Notes: generated from the letters alone by a model not told the origin. Shown: positions 10,609 to 23,450, counted from the stretch's first letter. The stretch is 64,000 nucleotides of DNA from Zizania palustris (GCA_019279435.1 JAAALK010000286.1:28085712-28149711), one strand, 5' to 3'. Made by a program: numbers and translations.

Positions 10609-12130
10609 TGTAGGACCGAAAGTAGCGACCAGAGGGGGGGTGAATGAGCGCCTAAAAATTCTTACTAAACTATACGCTAATCCCAACACCCAACCAAACT
10701 CAACCAGATAAATAATATTAGCAAAGGAAATTACTGGAATTAAAGTTGTCTGGTCTAAAAATGAACGATGTCCTAATTAAAAAGATATTAAAGCTGAACT
10801 AAAAAGGAATCACTGCAGTAACTAAAAATGGGTGCTAGAAATATTTATTGACATAATAAAGACCACTAAATATCTTAATAAAATGTTCAGATTGTAGTCT
10901 AAAAATAAAATACTAATAAACTGAATAAAATATGGATCATCAAAAATTAATTCAGAAATAACCTAAAAATTATTTCAGGTAAAGACTAGAATTAAAAATA
11001 CTACTACGACTAATAAACTTTTCTTTACTTTTTGTATAAGCAGATTAAGTTACCACGAAATTGCTAAACAAATTTTTGCTAATTAAATAATAGATGATTA
11101 TCTCTAAAACTGATCTACTAAAAAATAGGAGATTAGAAGCTTATCTGAACCTTCGTCGTAGAAATTTATCCGTTTCTCTGCACCGTGCGTTACCGAATAA
11201 AATACACGCATGCGCCGCCTGGGAGTCTTTGCTGAGTTAATTTCGCCGTGGGGCCCACTGACGCATCTACGCAAAAGCTAGCTGGCTAGCCGCATGATGT
11301 TCCTGCTGCCGCACGGAGAGAAGTGCAATTTTTCTTGCCGAAGGACTTCCTTGGCTAAAAAGCCTTCTCCCGTGCGTTGGTCACCGCCAAGAGAAGTTGA
11401 CGCCGCTGCAGTCCCTGCCGCGCAAAGGTGTGCCTGTGGGGCCCGCCGGTGAAGTTTGCCGCATGATGGCCTGCCGAGCCGCCGTAGCTGGGATGCGTGG
11501 ACTGCTGTAATGCAATTGAAAGCAGCAGCAAAGAAAAGATTCCAATCTGCTACAGCTGCGACGATGAAAAAACTCAATTTCGGCCGGATAATTGAAGTGG
11601 ACTGTAGATTGATCTTTGGAATAAAAAACAGTCATCTATCCCCAAGGGGATAGGGGCCTATTTATAGGCAAATCCTAATACATGAAAAGACTACTTTACC
11701 CTCGGGTAAAATAAACTGACTCTAAAATAAATTCCGAAAAATACTAAAATATTCTTAGAAAAATTAACTGACTCGAATAAAAATATTCTAAACTTAAAAA
11801 CTAAATATTAATATCCTAAAAATGAATTAATGAAAGATTGTCAGTTTTATGTCGAAACTGACAAAGCGTCCACCGTCTTCGCACCGGGTACCCGGATTGG
11901 GCCGACCTGACCTCGCAGCTTCCTCAGCGCGGCAATTGCTCGCCGCGCGTGTACCTGAGTCAAACCCAGTCAACAGACCAGTGGATCCTCTGCCGCTCCT
12001 AGCCATGTACCCGGATTGGGCCAGCCCGACTCCGCGGCTCCTCTGCCCGGCCGTCGCTCACTGCCCGTGTACGTGAGTCACATGCGCCTCAGACTCGGCA
12101 AGTCTTCATCTCTCTCTTCCTTTGACTTCA
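10609..12130 (-). repeat. Truncated Sirevirus LTR nested in gag
   Basis: It starts with the same TGTAGGACCG end as the other Sirevirus LTRs and ends with the GTACCCGGATTGGGCC blocks, but stops at CTTTGACTTCA. The terminal part ending GGCTCCTCA (about 65 bp in the copies at 53761 and 15518) is missing. Comparison with the gag copy at about 60420-60645 shows that roughly 225 bp of gag are also missing on that side. It is therefore an LTR insertion followed by a deletion spanning its end. Its first 700 bp are more AT-rich than the other LTRs, so it is a different subfamily. Confidence 0.8.
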
Positions 12131-13527
12131 CCCTCTAACTCATCTATCCTCTTCTTAGCCCCCCTAAGCAGTTTTTCCTGATATTTCAACTCCTGACGGT
12201 TGCTCTCAAGTAAATCAACGATTTCGCGCTAATAGGATGATACCTTTTCATTGTCGTCGTCGGAGTCGTCGGAGGAGCTCTTTTCTTCCTTATCCCCAAG
12301 AGCCATTGAACAGAAGCTCTTGCGGGATCTTCGGCGCTGGTGTGAGCGGCTCTTCGGCTTGTCTCCGAAGGCCGTGAAGCAGAGGCCCACCGGATCGTCC
12401 TTGTCCTTCCCCTTCCTGATGGCGATCTCCTCATCGCTTGAGCTCGATGAAGAGGAAGAAGACGTGGAGCGCTTGGAGTAGCTCTTCTCCATTTCGGCGA
12501 AGAAGGCCTTGTCGCGCTTCTTGTTCTCTCGCCGGTAGTCCTTCAGGGCTTTCTTGAAGAATCGGGTCTTCGGCTTGCCCTTGTTGAAGGATGAGCTCTC
12601 ATGCTTGCCGGAGTCGTGGAAGCTGCCACCGGTGCCCTTCTTGTGTCCATTGCGCTTGGGGCAGTCGGCGATGAAGTGTCCCTGATCACCACACTCAAAG
12701 CATCCGGATTTTGTGCCGTGTCTTTTGAACATTCTCTTGTCATAGACACGACGCACCCGGTTGTTAAAGAGACACAAATCATCATCTCCCAAAGACTCAA
12801 GCTGGTCCTCAGTGATAGACATCAAGGAGAACCCAGCATAGCTCACAGCAGAGGGATCAACAGAAGGTGTAGCAAGGGCCAGGGATTTTGATCCAGAACC
12901 AGTGAGATTTGATCTCAGCTGGATATCTACCTCAGTGGCCTTCAGCTTGCTAAACAACTCAGAAATGGTCAAGGTATCGTAAGAAGTGCTCTCAACGATA
13001 GAGGATACCTTGATCTCCAAGATCTTTGGGTCTAAGGTATGGAGAACCTTGAGCGCCTGCTCGTGATCTGAGACTAACTGAGCACCCTCAGCCTTGTTGT
13101 CCCGAAGCTTGTTAATGATCGATTGAAAGCGACAAAACAAAGCTTCAACAGATTCACTCGGCTTTTGTGTGAAGTTCTCGTACTCACACCGGTAGGTCTG
13201 ATAGAGCCGAGCCTTGACCTGAGATGTTCCCTCATGGTGTGCCTTGAGGGTAGCCCAGATCTCTCTCGCAGTGGAGAGATGGCTCACACGCTCAAACTCA
13301 GTGGGACCTAAACAAGAGAAAAGAATGTTCACAGCCTTACTGTTGCTCAGATGCTGAGCAATGATACCAGCAGTACCATGCTCAGCGACTGGCAATATGA
13401 CAAACGTGGTGTGAACGCAAATGTCCCAAATGTCCGAACCCTAGCTCATGAGATAGGCTCGCATGCGAGTCTTCCAATAGTTATAGCCATAGGCTTCCAA
13501 GGACGGGACCTTGCCAGGAGACGTCAT
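12131..13527 (-). pseudogene. Sirevirus-1 gag, N-terminal part with first CCHC knuckle
   Basis: The likely start ATG is at 13527 (MTSPGKVPSLEAYGYNYW, a usual Copia Gag opening), shortly after the primer site. An in-frame TAG at 13441-13443 interrupts it; the same frame then stays open to 12229. It contains the UBN2-type Gag fold (SHLSTAREIWATLKAHHEG), the knuckle CFECGDQGHFIADC, and a basic then serine/acidic low-complexity tail. A TAG at 12229-12231 replaces a glutamate codon of the coiled coil that follows. The rest of gag lies beyond the nested LTR at 9479-10608. Confidence 0.88.
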
Positions 13528-13574
13528 GGTCACTACTAGGGTTTAGAACCGGTTAAGGTATGGAAAAACCCTAA

Positions 13575-13590
13575 CCTCACTTTGATACCA
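13575..13590 (-). other. Sirevirus-1 primer-binding site (tRNA-Met type)
   Basis: On the element strand TGGTATCAAAGTGAGG lies two bases after the 5' LTR end. TGGTATCA is complementary to the 3' end of initiator tRNA-Met, the usual Copia primer. Confidence 0.85.
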
Positions 13591-13592
13591 CT

Positions 13593-15518
13593 TGTAGGAC
13601 CGAAAGTAGCGACCAGAGGGGGGTGAATGGGCGCCTAAAAATTCTTTCGAATCAATGGCCTGCTCCCAATACCCAATGCACCTCTAAAGACTAAACAACA
13701 CAGAAAGAACAGATCGCCTTCTAGCCTAGAAGCAACTGTTGATAAACAAAGAAATGCCAATGCAGTGCTAATAGACAGATAAACAGTATACAAAAGACAA
13801 GGCAAGATAAGCTTCTCAGTAATAAATGCACAAGGAGTGAAATGAGAAGTTACTGTTCAAAATCTGTCTCCTGTTCGAAACTTGGCGGAGCCTGCTTCGC
13901 TGGTTGAAGCCTTCTTCGCAGTGTCGAGGCCTGCTTCGCTGGGCCGAAGCCTACTTCGGAGGTCGAGGCCTGTCGAGGTTGAGCGAAGGTTGAAGTTGAC
14001 GTGCCGAAGGTTTGTTTGGTCTAGCCTAGCTCGTGTGTTACAGAGTGCGAAGTAAGCTCCGTAGCGAAGTGTGCGTGTATCGAAGCTTGCTTCGAATAGT
14101 ATACTTCGAAGCACAACCTTCGAACAGACCTTCGAATACGTCACACACAAAAACTACTTTCGAAGGAGAAGCGAAGGCTGACACACGACAGAGAACCAAA
14201 ACGAAGCCTACACTCTACCTTCGAACAAACACATCGAGGACCTTCGAAAAAGATGGAAGAAAACACTGAGCGAAGTCTAACAGAAAGACAAGCTTCGAAG
14301 CCAACTTCGAAACCTGTCGAAGTATGGACTTCGAAGAGCTCGAGTCGGAGTACCTTCGCACAGACGTTCGAAGTATGAGACGCTGACAGCTCAAAAAGTT
14401 CTTCGAAGCTAGCAACTCAGGACACAAAACGAAGTTTGAAGTTCAAACGAAGCCTTCGAGTATATCAGATCGAAGCCTGCCTCACGGAGCTGAGGGGCTT
14501 CGAACAGAGAGGGTGGCTTCGCCAGAAAACAGTCAGAAAAGGTACTCAGCCCTGTCAACTTCGATCAAAAAGCTGCGCAGAAAAGCAAGGCTAGAGTACT
14601 AGTGTACTGTTGCTACAGTGTAGTACTACTTCTTGCTACAGTGCGCTAGAACTAGTACTCACGGAAGAACACAAACGATGCACCAGAGAAGCTTCTGTTC
14701 CCGAATAAAACCAAGCTGTGCACGTAGTCCGAAGCGTTAACTCCACAAAACAAACACTGCACTTCGAATGAAATCAACAGGGAATAAAGATTCACAGCAA
14801 CATGAAGAACAGCAAAGATGTAGTAATGGAAATGACTTGAGAATAAGCCTGGCGGCGCACAGCAAGAGAGAGAGAGACAAAAATGACCCAATAGAGTAGG
14901 AAATGATTTCAGCAAAAGGGTGACCTAACCCTAGGGATTGGGGTCCTATTTATAGGCTGCCCAACACTAGGAATATTCCACCAGCCCCTTAGGGTTTTTA
15001 CAGACGCAGGAATAAAGGAAAAGACTCTACTGCCCTTAGGTATTTTAACAGACACGACTTACTGACTGTGGGCCTAGAGATACAGATGACTTATCCGGAA
15101 GCTAAGTTTTCGTAGCAACTACGGCTTCTCTTCTGGACAATCGGACACAAGATCAACGGTTGTCAGTTTTGCGATGAAACTGACAAAGCCTCCACCGACT
15201 TTGCACCAGGTACCCGGATTGGGCCGGCCCAATTCCGCAGCTCTCTCAGCCCGGCAATCACTCACCGCTCGTGTACCTGAGTCAACCCTGGTCAACAGCC
15301 TAGTGGGTCTTCTACTGCTTCTGGCCCATGTACCCGGATTGGGCCAGCCCGACTTCGCAGCCTCCTCTGCCCGACAGTCGCTCGCTGCCCGTGTACCTGA
15401 GTCATACGCAGCCCATGAAACAGCAGATCTCTTCTTCTTCTGTCCTCTTTGACTATCGTTGACAATGACTCATCACATATGGAGCCATGAGGCCCACGCT
15501 ATTAAGCATGGCTCCTCA
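13593..15518 (-). repeat. Sirevirus-1 5' LTR (1926 bp)
   Basis: This pairs with 3004-4946 across its full length. Differences include point changes, a small indel near 13712, and a shorter (GA)n run at about 14869-14876. It ends GGCTCCTCA at 15518 and is followed by CCAGT, the decayed target duplication. Confidence 0.93.
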
Positions 15519-15960
15519 CCAGTCTGACTAGGGCATGACGGGCCGTCATCCCATTGCCGGTACATGTCAGTTTGACCGATGGTACACGTCTAGTCTAACC
15601 GACTATACACAGTCATCCCCGAGTGTCTTCCTATTTGCCCATGCGGTCTGACCACCGGGTCATCCTGGGTCTAACCGGCCCCTCTTGGTCAGACTGACCG
15701 ACACTACTGCTTCCATTCAATCGGCCCTGATTTGGCCGATCGATCGCTTTTTCCACACTTCAGCCAATTAGGTTGCCCCTCTAAGTGTAATTTAATTGCA
15801 AGGCGACTCCACCCTGTCTTGTCACTATCAAGGGTCGTCAGAATGCGACGTCGGTATCATGTTATGCTTAGGGTTATCCCTAGGTTTCCACACGCTTTTG
15901 GATCATCGAATCGGTGTCAGTGTGTTGGCACTTTGTTCGGCGAATTCTAGCGTCAATAGT
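15519..15960 (+). repeat. Gypsy 3' LTR, second part
   Basis: After removal of Sirevirus-1, the text continues from 3003. The CGGTCTGACC-type words resume at once and recur to about 15710 (for example CGGTCTGACCACCGG near 15640). The LTR's true end cannot be fixed because its partner copy is outside the window; 15960 is a guess. Confidence 0.55.
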
Positions 15961-17240
15961 TTCCAAGGTGATTGGGATGATGTTACTGTTGTTGAGTTTG
16001 CCCACCATTGTTGAAGATGGTCCCACTAGGTAAGCCAAAAAGCGTGTTGGGCCAAAAATGATTTGATGTCATTCTTGGTCACACGCATAGCCTAGGAGAT
16101 CTGCTTAACTCCAATGTAGGTCCTAAAATATTGGGGTTCTGTGCGTGCCAATTAGTTTGACCCTGTAACTAATAAGGTACAGAAAGACGTTAGTAGCAAC
16201 ACCCATCGACTATCAAGCCGATGGGCATGATACGCATCGGGTGACCTGTATCAATTGAGGGAACCCGTAGCTCATGGTGCATGTACACCATAAGTTGTCA
16301 CGAGAAAAGAGCCCGACCATCAGACCGATTAGGCAATCGACCGATACACAATACTCTCACTGATCATGCCGATGATCGAGCAAGCGATGCACTGTGTATT
16401 TGAGCCGATTGACGATCCCCGATGCAATTGAGATGTGTCATGGAATTATAGATAACCTACCAGCTTGCGCTCCAATAGAATCTAAATCTAGGATACCAAA
16501 GAATGCGTTTATACTATCAAATCATCATAACAACAAGATCATACCTAACCAAGACATTTGCTAAATCATGAAGAACTCATAGTGTTTTAGCACCTCGGTC
16601 ACACTTTATTTAGATGAATGATGCACATAAATAAATTAGATACAATAGATCAAGATGTCAGACTTAATCGATGAAGCCTCAAAATACTATTTCTAACCCA
16701 AATCAATCTAAAATATCATAACGATGCAACTTTAGATGACATTGCTAATACATAGAGATAAACCAACGATCACACTAACCAAACCAATGCACCACAAGAG
16801 ATCAAAGCGATGCAGCCTTTTGCAACACCAATCTAGCGGATACAATTGTTGTGGTGGCGGGACATACCCCTCGCTGGAGGTCGAAATGATGCAGCCTAGC
16901 TCCAGGTGCCCAATCCTGCCGAGATTAACCTTGATTGAACAAGGGTGGCAATGCGCCGAGAGTAGTTTGTCATTCTAGTTGTGTTTTTATCTACTTACTA
17001 GGTACATATATATAGTCTGGAGACTTGTTGTCCACTATGATCGCAACCAATTGTGTTTTTATCTCTTATCTTTATCTCTATTGCCTCCTCCATATCCAAT
17101 CACGTACAACGTACGGACTTATTTGATCAACTTTGATCGGAATCCTTTGACTTATGTTGACCACACCAGGTCTTTACTAGGCTTGGGCCTCAACCAAATT
17201 TTGCCGTCAACACTCCGCAAAATAGACTTCATTTTAGATT
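15961..17240. other. Unclassified non-coding DNA
   Basis: I see no supported gene. 16190-16440 has phrases around 'atcgactatcaagccgatggg' type words that look like decayed LTR sequence. 16490-16760 is AT-rich. 16980-17230 has a TATATATAG box and looks promoter- or LTR-like. Open frames here are short and lack motifs. Confidence 0.5.
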
Positions 17241-18820
17241 AATCGGGAAGGCTTCACAACCAGCAGAAGTACTTCGAAATGTAAGGAGCACACACTGGAC
17301 TCAAAGTATACTTCGCTAGTGAATTCTTGAGGCTTGGCCTCTGGTAAAAAACAAAGCAAATATACTACAAAAGTGAAGAAATAACTGCTTGTAAACTCAT
17401 TCAAGGATTTAAATGATTTCACACAAGGTGATAGAAATAATCCATGTAGGACAAGTTATTTATGCATCAGAAAAGAGTTTCTTCTTGTGTGAGGAAAACA
17501 CAAAGAACTCAACAAAACTCACGCATGAAATACTAACTGCAGATATGAGTTCGTGCAAGAAATGAATCAAACATCATAGATTGAAAAGAGATTTCATTGC
17601 AAGAATAGGGTACACAAAAACCTTCATAGAACTAAGTACAATGTTTGTGGCAGCTGGAACTAGGATACAATGAGTATAGAAGGTTCTAACCTAGCCAAAA
17701 GTGTAGCCCTAGACCTCAGCCTGCCTATTCTTTTATAGGCTAACTCAGACATGTGAAATGACTATAGTACCTTTAGGGTTTGCAACTTTTCTTCCTCAAG
17801 TAGTCACGAGGGTACAATAGGTAGTCCTACTTTATTCGAATCTCTCCTTTGTGTCAGCTTTGAAGTCTACAATTGACAGAGCCTCGTGACACTTACAAAG
17901 TGTCTGAGTGACTTTGGTAGTAGCCTTCAAACCATGAAGCTTGGCTACACCAAAATCTAGTCTTCGATACAGTGACAGTTTTGAGCTGAAGCCATGAAAG
18001 CACTTGCCACCTTCACACCATGCCTTCGGAGTGGACCACCATGGCTTCACAGCTCTCCCAGCTTGACCACCGTCCATCTTTGTACCAAAGCCCACATGAC
18101 CGAAGCCATTACAAGCCTTCCATACTTTGAAGTCCTTCAAAGCATGCCTCCAAAAGGCCTCTGTCCAGAGCACATCTTCGGAGTGCCTCCCCTCGGGGGT
18201 CTTTGAACTTTAGCCTTCGAAGTATCTCCCTCGAGAGCATACCTTCGAAGTGCCACCTTTTAGAAGTCTTCATCAGCCACCCTTCGAAGTATCTACACTC
18301 GGAGCACACCTTTGAAGTACCCCTCCAAAATGCCTCCCTTCGGAGCGCATCATTGGATTTCTTGCTTGCCTCCTCTTCGTACAACTATGTTTGAGACCCT
18401 CCGTCCAGAGAGCCTCCGAACACCCCTCGGACCACACTTGACTTCACCCAGCTTCCTTGATCCTCCAGCACCAGACCTCTAGCTTGCTCCCGATCCCTCG
18501 CTATTGATCACCATGCCGCATCCTCCTTCCTGCACATCACGAAGCAATCAAACATCATCAATAGCACCCTTTGGAGCACACCGAACCCTTCGCTGTACCC
18601 CTCTGGGGTAAAACCTTCGGTGTGCACTTCGTGCACACACAAACTACCGAACCCTTTAGTAGTCCCTCCGAAGTATACACCTATGCACAACACAAATACT
18701 GACCCCTTCAGTAAACAAAACCAATCATCGAACCCTTCAGTTAAGACCCCTTCATCCAGAGATGCTTGTCAATCACTCATCACAAACTGAAACTAAGGCA
18801 CATCTCAACTTGGTTTCTCT
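17241..18820 (-). repeat. Sirevirus-3 3' LTR (left end approximate)
   Basis: The right end is fixed by the adjoining polypurine tract (ATCTCCCCCTTGATG on +, from 18821). The terminal base pair is changed (CT instead of CA on +). It contains many CTTCGAAGT words (18180-18320). The left end is not defined because no second LTR or duplication is visible. Confidence 0.65.
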
Positions 18821-20098
18821 ATCTCCCCCTTGATGAGTGCATTGACAACCCTTATCAAATTTCAAGATAAATTTCAAATTTAGCTCACAAGTGACCATAG
18901 AAACTCAGAAAAGAGCCAAAAGATGTCACTTGATTGATATTCTGTCCTTTCGGCACAAAGCATGAAATGCATGAAAAATCTCCCCCTTTGGCAATAGGAT
19001 GACAAATAGATTCTCCCCTTGAAATTATCAAATTTCTCCTGAATTATTATCCCCCTTTGGCAATGCATGCATCAAGGAGCAAGGATCCATGCAAAGTAAA
19101 ATACATACATATAAGCTTATGTTATATGAAAATTACCAATTACATATGCTAGCACATATGGCAATGAGAATTCTCTGCGACCACACATAACAAGCTTATA
19201 TGAATAACTATCAATTAACATCATAAGCAAGCAGTTTTCTCATTTGATAAACAAAAGCATCACCACATAGACTAGTAATTAGACATGATTAGATCTTAAT
19301 TGCAAAAGCTAGCAAAAATCTACTTAGATAAGCTGATGTTAAAGCATAGAGTCTTGACAAACTTGATATTGATCTTTGAATGCTTAATTGATTCATTTTT
19401 GATTGATTGCATGCTATTTACATGTCAACCTTATTCTAACTGACTAAGTTAAGGCTAGGTCAATGACCATTAGAAGCTTGAAACATTAGTCTTGCTATAT
19501 ATTCTAATGTCCTAGTTCATACCACAATGCTATGATAAGCAGTATAAGACAAAAGTAATGTGACAAAGCAAACCCGCCTAGATCTTTTTGGATCAGCAGA
19601 AGGATATGTAAATTTTCATGATTTATAATCTTTTTCAATTTTCATATTTCCATGAAAAACTTGTACATATCCAAGTTGCATATACACATCCATTGCAAAA
19701 TGTCTTAGCTATCAAGCAGGTAAAAGATAACAAACACAATCAACCTGCACATGCTAATGACAAGATTGAGCAATGATCAAGTTTTGGATTTTGAAAGCAT
19801 AAAAGCCATGCTTGAGTGAACACAGATAGGTTCATTAAAGCTAAATTAGCATGGTCAAATATAATAATCTAAAGCACATACAAGTCAGTACATGTACAAG
19901 CAACTAATCACATAATAGAAGCTTGACTGAAATGCATATGCAAAAATAATGCAACAGCTCCCCCTCACAAAATGCCATACAGATAATATATACCAAGTTC
20001 TCTTCACAAAAATACAAAACGAGAAGGATCAAGAGGTTTGGTAAAAATGTCAGCAAGTTGGTTCTGGGTATCAATATGTTGCAACTCAATATCACCCT
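18821..20098 (-). other. Sirevirus-3 non-coding 3' region
   Basis: This is equivalent to 4947-6282 in Sirevirus-1: an LTR-adjacent polypurine tract at 18821, then further CTCCCCCT tracts near 18981, 19049 and 19960, in AT-rich DNA without protein-like frames. The last ~100 bases are the RNase H C-terminus (compare 61960-62060), interrupted at 20098 by a solo LTR. Confidence 0.7.
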
Positions 20099-23000
20099 TT
20101 TAACACCCCAAATTTTCAATGAAATAAAAACATTATTTAATCTATTTCCTAAAATTATTTATTTTGGAAAATACCTTTAATGCCCTCCTTAACCTTTTTG
20201 AACTAAAACCTAGATGTAATGACCAAACCAGGGGCTAGAAAATTTTGTATATGATCCTAAGGCCAGGATATATTTTTGAGAATTTTTACAAATTTTTATC
20301 AACATTGGAAGTAGCCCAAATATTTAATTCATTTTCTGTAATTATTTTTATTCAGAAAAGCCTTTAAACAGTAATGGGCCCTCCTCCCTCCCTTTCTCTC
20401 TCTCCCGGCCGGCCCAGCCCGTTACCCCAGCAAGCCCCGTACTGACCAATGGACCTCACCAGTCAGTGGCTCCCTCTCTCTTCGCGTGCATACACGACAC
20501 CCCGGACCCACCTGTCGGCGCCAACCGATCCCTCTCTCAGCCGATGCCCGACCCCACCCGTCAGCCACCACACTCATGCGCTCGCGCCCGATGACTGCCT
20601 TGGCCCACCTGTCAGACCCATCGTCTACCTCCCACCACCGCCCCCAAATTGCGCCGGCCGACGACCCCCGCCTCGGATCTGCCTCGCTGGCCCATGCCCC
20701 TTTAATTCGACGCCATTAAACGGTCCCCCGCGCTCGGCCGAACGTTTCCCCTGGTTAAACCTCACGATTACGCCCCGGGATCGCGCTGCGCGTGCATGGC
20801 CGAGCCCTCGCCGGCGATTTAAAGCCCTCCCTCGGCTTTCCTTGCATGCGAGCTCCCCCGACGCCCCTATTTAACCCCCTGGCCTCCACCGCGTTCGACC
20901 CCCACGGCAATTCGCTGCGAGAACGAACAGAGCGCCCACCATTCGGTTTTTAGCACCTCACCACCGCTCCTACTCTAGTCGCCCCTCACCGTCGCCGATG
21001 ACGTCCTCTACCCTAGACGACCGCATCTCCGTGACCGCCAGAGCCTCCTCGACCTCGGCCATCCCTCCGACATTGACGAACCTTGCCGGATCGCTATCGC
21101 CGTCAAGGACCCGTACGACTTTGCCGCCTCCTCTCGTCGCCGGCCACGCCCCGTCGACCTCGGACAACCACAACAGTACCCTCGTGTTCCCCTTAGTTCC
21201 CTCTTTACGTTTTTAGCCCTAGTTAGGCCGGATAGCCCTCGCCGTCACCGGAATCGCTCGCCGTCGCGTCGCCGGAGTCAGGGAAGATGGGTACCTTACC
21301 CCTCCTGACACGTGCCATGCCAGATTCAATGCTGGCCGCACGATCCCGATCCGATGGCATAGATTAGGGCCTTTACGCCGTTTAATCTCGCGCGTTCATC
21401 TGGTCGAAGAGGTATCGAGCGTTGTGGGCCGTTGATCGCAACATAACGCCCTGCCTCGCCCTCGCGCGTTGGATCTGGATCCAATGGTCCAGATTGGGCC
21501 GGACCACACGCACAGTGCGCGGGTTCACCGTGAGCCTGGCTCACCGTGGACCCGAGACTGTTTTGGGATTTAATTTAAATTCCAGAAATGGTTTCAAACA
21601 TCCAAAATTGATATCTTGCGCATTTTAACTTCAAAAATTACCATTTCACTTTCAGAAAATTTGTAATTTTATTCTCTACATGTTCATACAATAAAAACAG
21701 TATGTTTACTTTGGGTATTTCATGTTTATTTAGTAAAGTATACAAATGCTCTTTAGGAAAAATTACAAATTTAATTATTTAAATTTCAGCAAAATTTATC
21801 TTTATTCTTTTCCTATTAATACAATGAGACCACTAAGTTTTCTCTGAACCTCTTATTTTAAATTAGTTAGAAAACTTAAAATAAGATTATTCACAATTAA
21901 AATCCCTTTTATAAAGGACCATATTTCGTTATAGTTCATTTTAAATATCCATAAAATGAATTTCAGAAACTTAACACCTTTATTTTCCTTAAATTAACCT
22001 AAGCAAAACCTTTATGCTTGTTGTGTGATTTTGTATTGTTTATTGAATTTTATGTTTATTATTCATGTTAAAAAGACTATGACGCCGCCGAGGAGCCGGA
22101 ATACTTCCCGGAAGTTCCTCCCTCCCCTTTCGCTGAACAAGGCAAGTCACCAAACAACACTTTTGATCATATTGAACCCATGTCTTAATTAAACTATCGC
22201 TACAACACATAGGATATACATGCATTAGTCAAATGAAACCCTTACGATATATTTATTAGGATCCCCCGACCTTGATGTGCAACCCAAGCCATGCTATCTA
22301 GCCTAAACTCCTTGTCACCATATGATTGGTACTATTAGCTAGTGTCCAATGTATCGACACGATTGCTATAGGATTAAAAATGAGTCGTAGTAACTTGGTT
22401 CTACTATATGATACCCGTTATTCTTATCCTTGGAAATCTGTTGGTGATAGAGTTATGTTTGTGAGTGTATGCATGGTGGGTTCCGGGTGCAAGCTAGGGC
22501 ATTGGTCGGTAGCACTCGGGGCACTATAAGGACCGGTCTGTGGGATCCGTTGCAATACACTTTTGTACTAACCACAAGTCTAATGGGTAAGTCCTAAGTA
22601 AGGTATGGAGTGTTCCAAACCGAGGCCACCATTTGGAGATGGGTCAAGCTGCACCTACGGGTGGCTTTACCGACGTGGCGCAAAAGGGGGTGCGACGTTA
22701 GCTGAGATGCGGCCTGGCGCGCCGGCAAAACCTAGAGCGGGTGGTTGTCGCTTGGAGCATTTCATGCTGAAGTTTTGGCACGAGTTCCCGTGGTATGGGT
22801 AATCTCGTTACACTTTGGTGTTTGGGATGAGTGCGTGCCTTGTGGGTACAGTAGTACATCTCTGATCAGAGTCATAAATCTTTTCGAAAAGCCGAGCCCA
22901 TGGTCAAGGGCGGGTTGCGTGACATCCCACAGTTAGTTTACTTGTGATATGTATGTGCATGATGGTTTGACATGTAAGGACTGTTGTGCGAGGAGGGAAA

Positions 23001-23450
23001 ATGTACTCCTCGAGTTAGATGGTATTACTGGTGTTCATGTTTACTATTCCGCATGATTAAATTTGACTACACTAAATGCAATAACTGAAAATGTACTTTT
23101 CCGCACTTTTAGCCATTATCCTTCCTTTGTTATTATCTTGCATTATTACTTGCATTCGTGGTGGCTTGTTGAGTACTTTTTGTACTCATGCTCATTGGAC
23201 ACACTTCAGAGGATGCCTACTACGAGGATGGTCTAGAGTAGCGACCCAGTCAAGTGGAAAGATCTTGAAGAAGGCGTTCGTCATGATGTTTACTTTTATT
23301 ATTGTTTTTATCTAACTCTGATGTAATAATATGGCCTGCGTACCATGAATACTTGACGTATGTACGATTGTCGCATGATGAACCTCTTGTATTATTGTTT
23401 TTCTCTATGAAATTAAATAATCTTCCGATTTGTTAAATCGGTGCGCCACA
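20099..23450 (+). repeat. Solo LTR, 3.35 kb, long gypsy (Tekay-like) type
   Basis: It is flanked by ACCCT on both sides (20094-20098 and 23451-23455), inside the Sirevirus-3 RNase H sequence. The related uninterrupted sequence at 62046-62075 shows the empty site ATCACCCTTCTCATT. It reads TTTAACACCCC...GCGCCACA; the partial copy ending at 51992 has the expected TGTAACACCCC, so the G of TG is mutated here. 20380-21230 is strongly GC-rich and 21550-22040 AT-rich. No coding domain is present. A 3-kb-plus LTR with this start suggests the Tekay/Del group (inference). Confidence 0.85.

Larger units (their letters stand above)
3004..15518 (-). mobile_element. Sirevirus-1, near-complete Copia element (12.5 kb)
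   Basis: This minus-strand LTR retrotransposon has, in element order: 5' LTR (13593-15518), tRNA-Met primer site, gag with two CCHC knuckles, protease, integrase, RT, RNase H, a long non-coding 3' region with several polypurine tracts, and 3' LTR (3004-4946). Size, order and primer site match the Sirevirus lineage (maize Ji/Opie type). It sits in a gypsy LTR with duplication CCGGT/CCAGT. Coding is broken by a stop near the start of gag, two further gag stops, stops at 8301 and 7656, a frameshift near 7424-7430, and a nested truncated LTR in gag, so it is dead. Its two LTRs differ at many sites, so it is older than the Tat element at 33583. Confidence 0.93.

Noticed and set aside
12251..12481. 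+ strand acidic/serine-rich frame, and other frames opposite gag
   Set aside because: Shadow of the low-complexity tail of Sirevirus gag on the other strand.
20449..20874. 141-residue frame (and overlapping ones) as a gene
   Set aside because: It lies in the GC-rich half of a solo LTR, with Pro/Ser/Arg-rich text, no domain, and similar frames in other registers, as expected from base composition.
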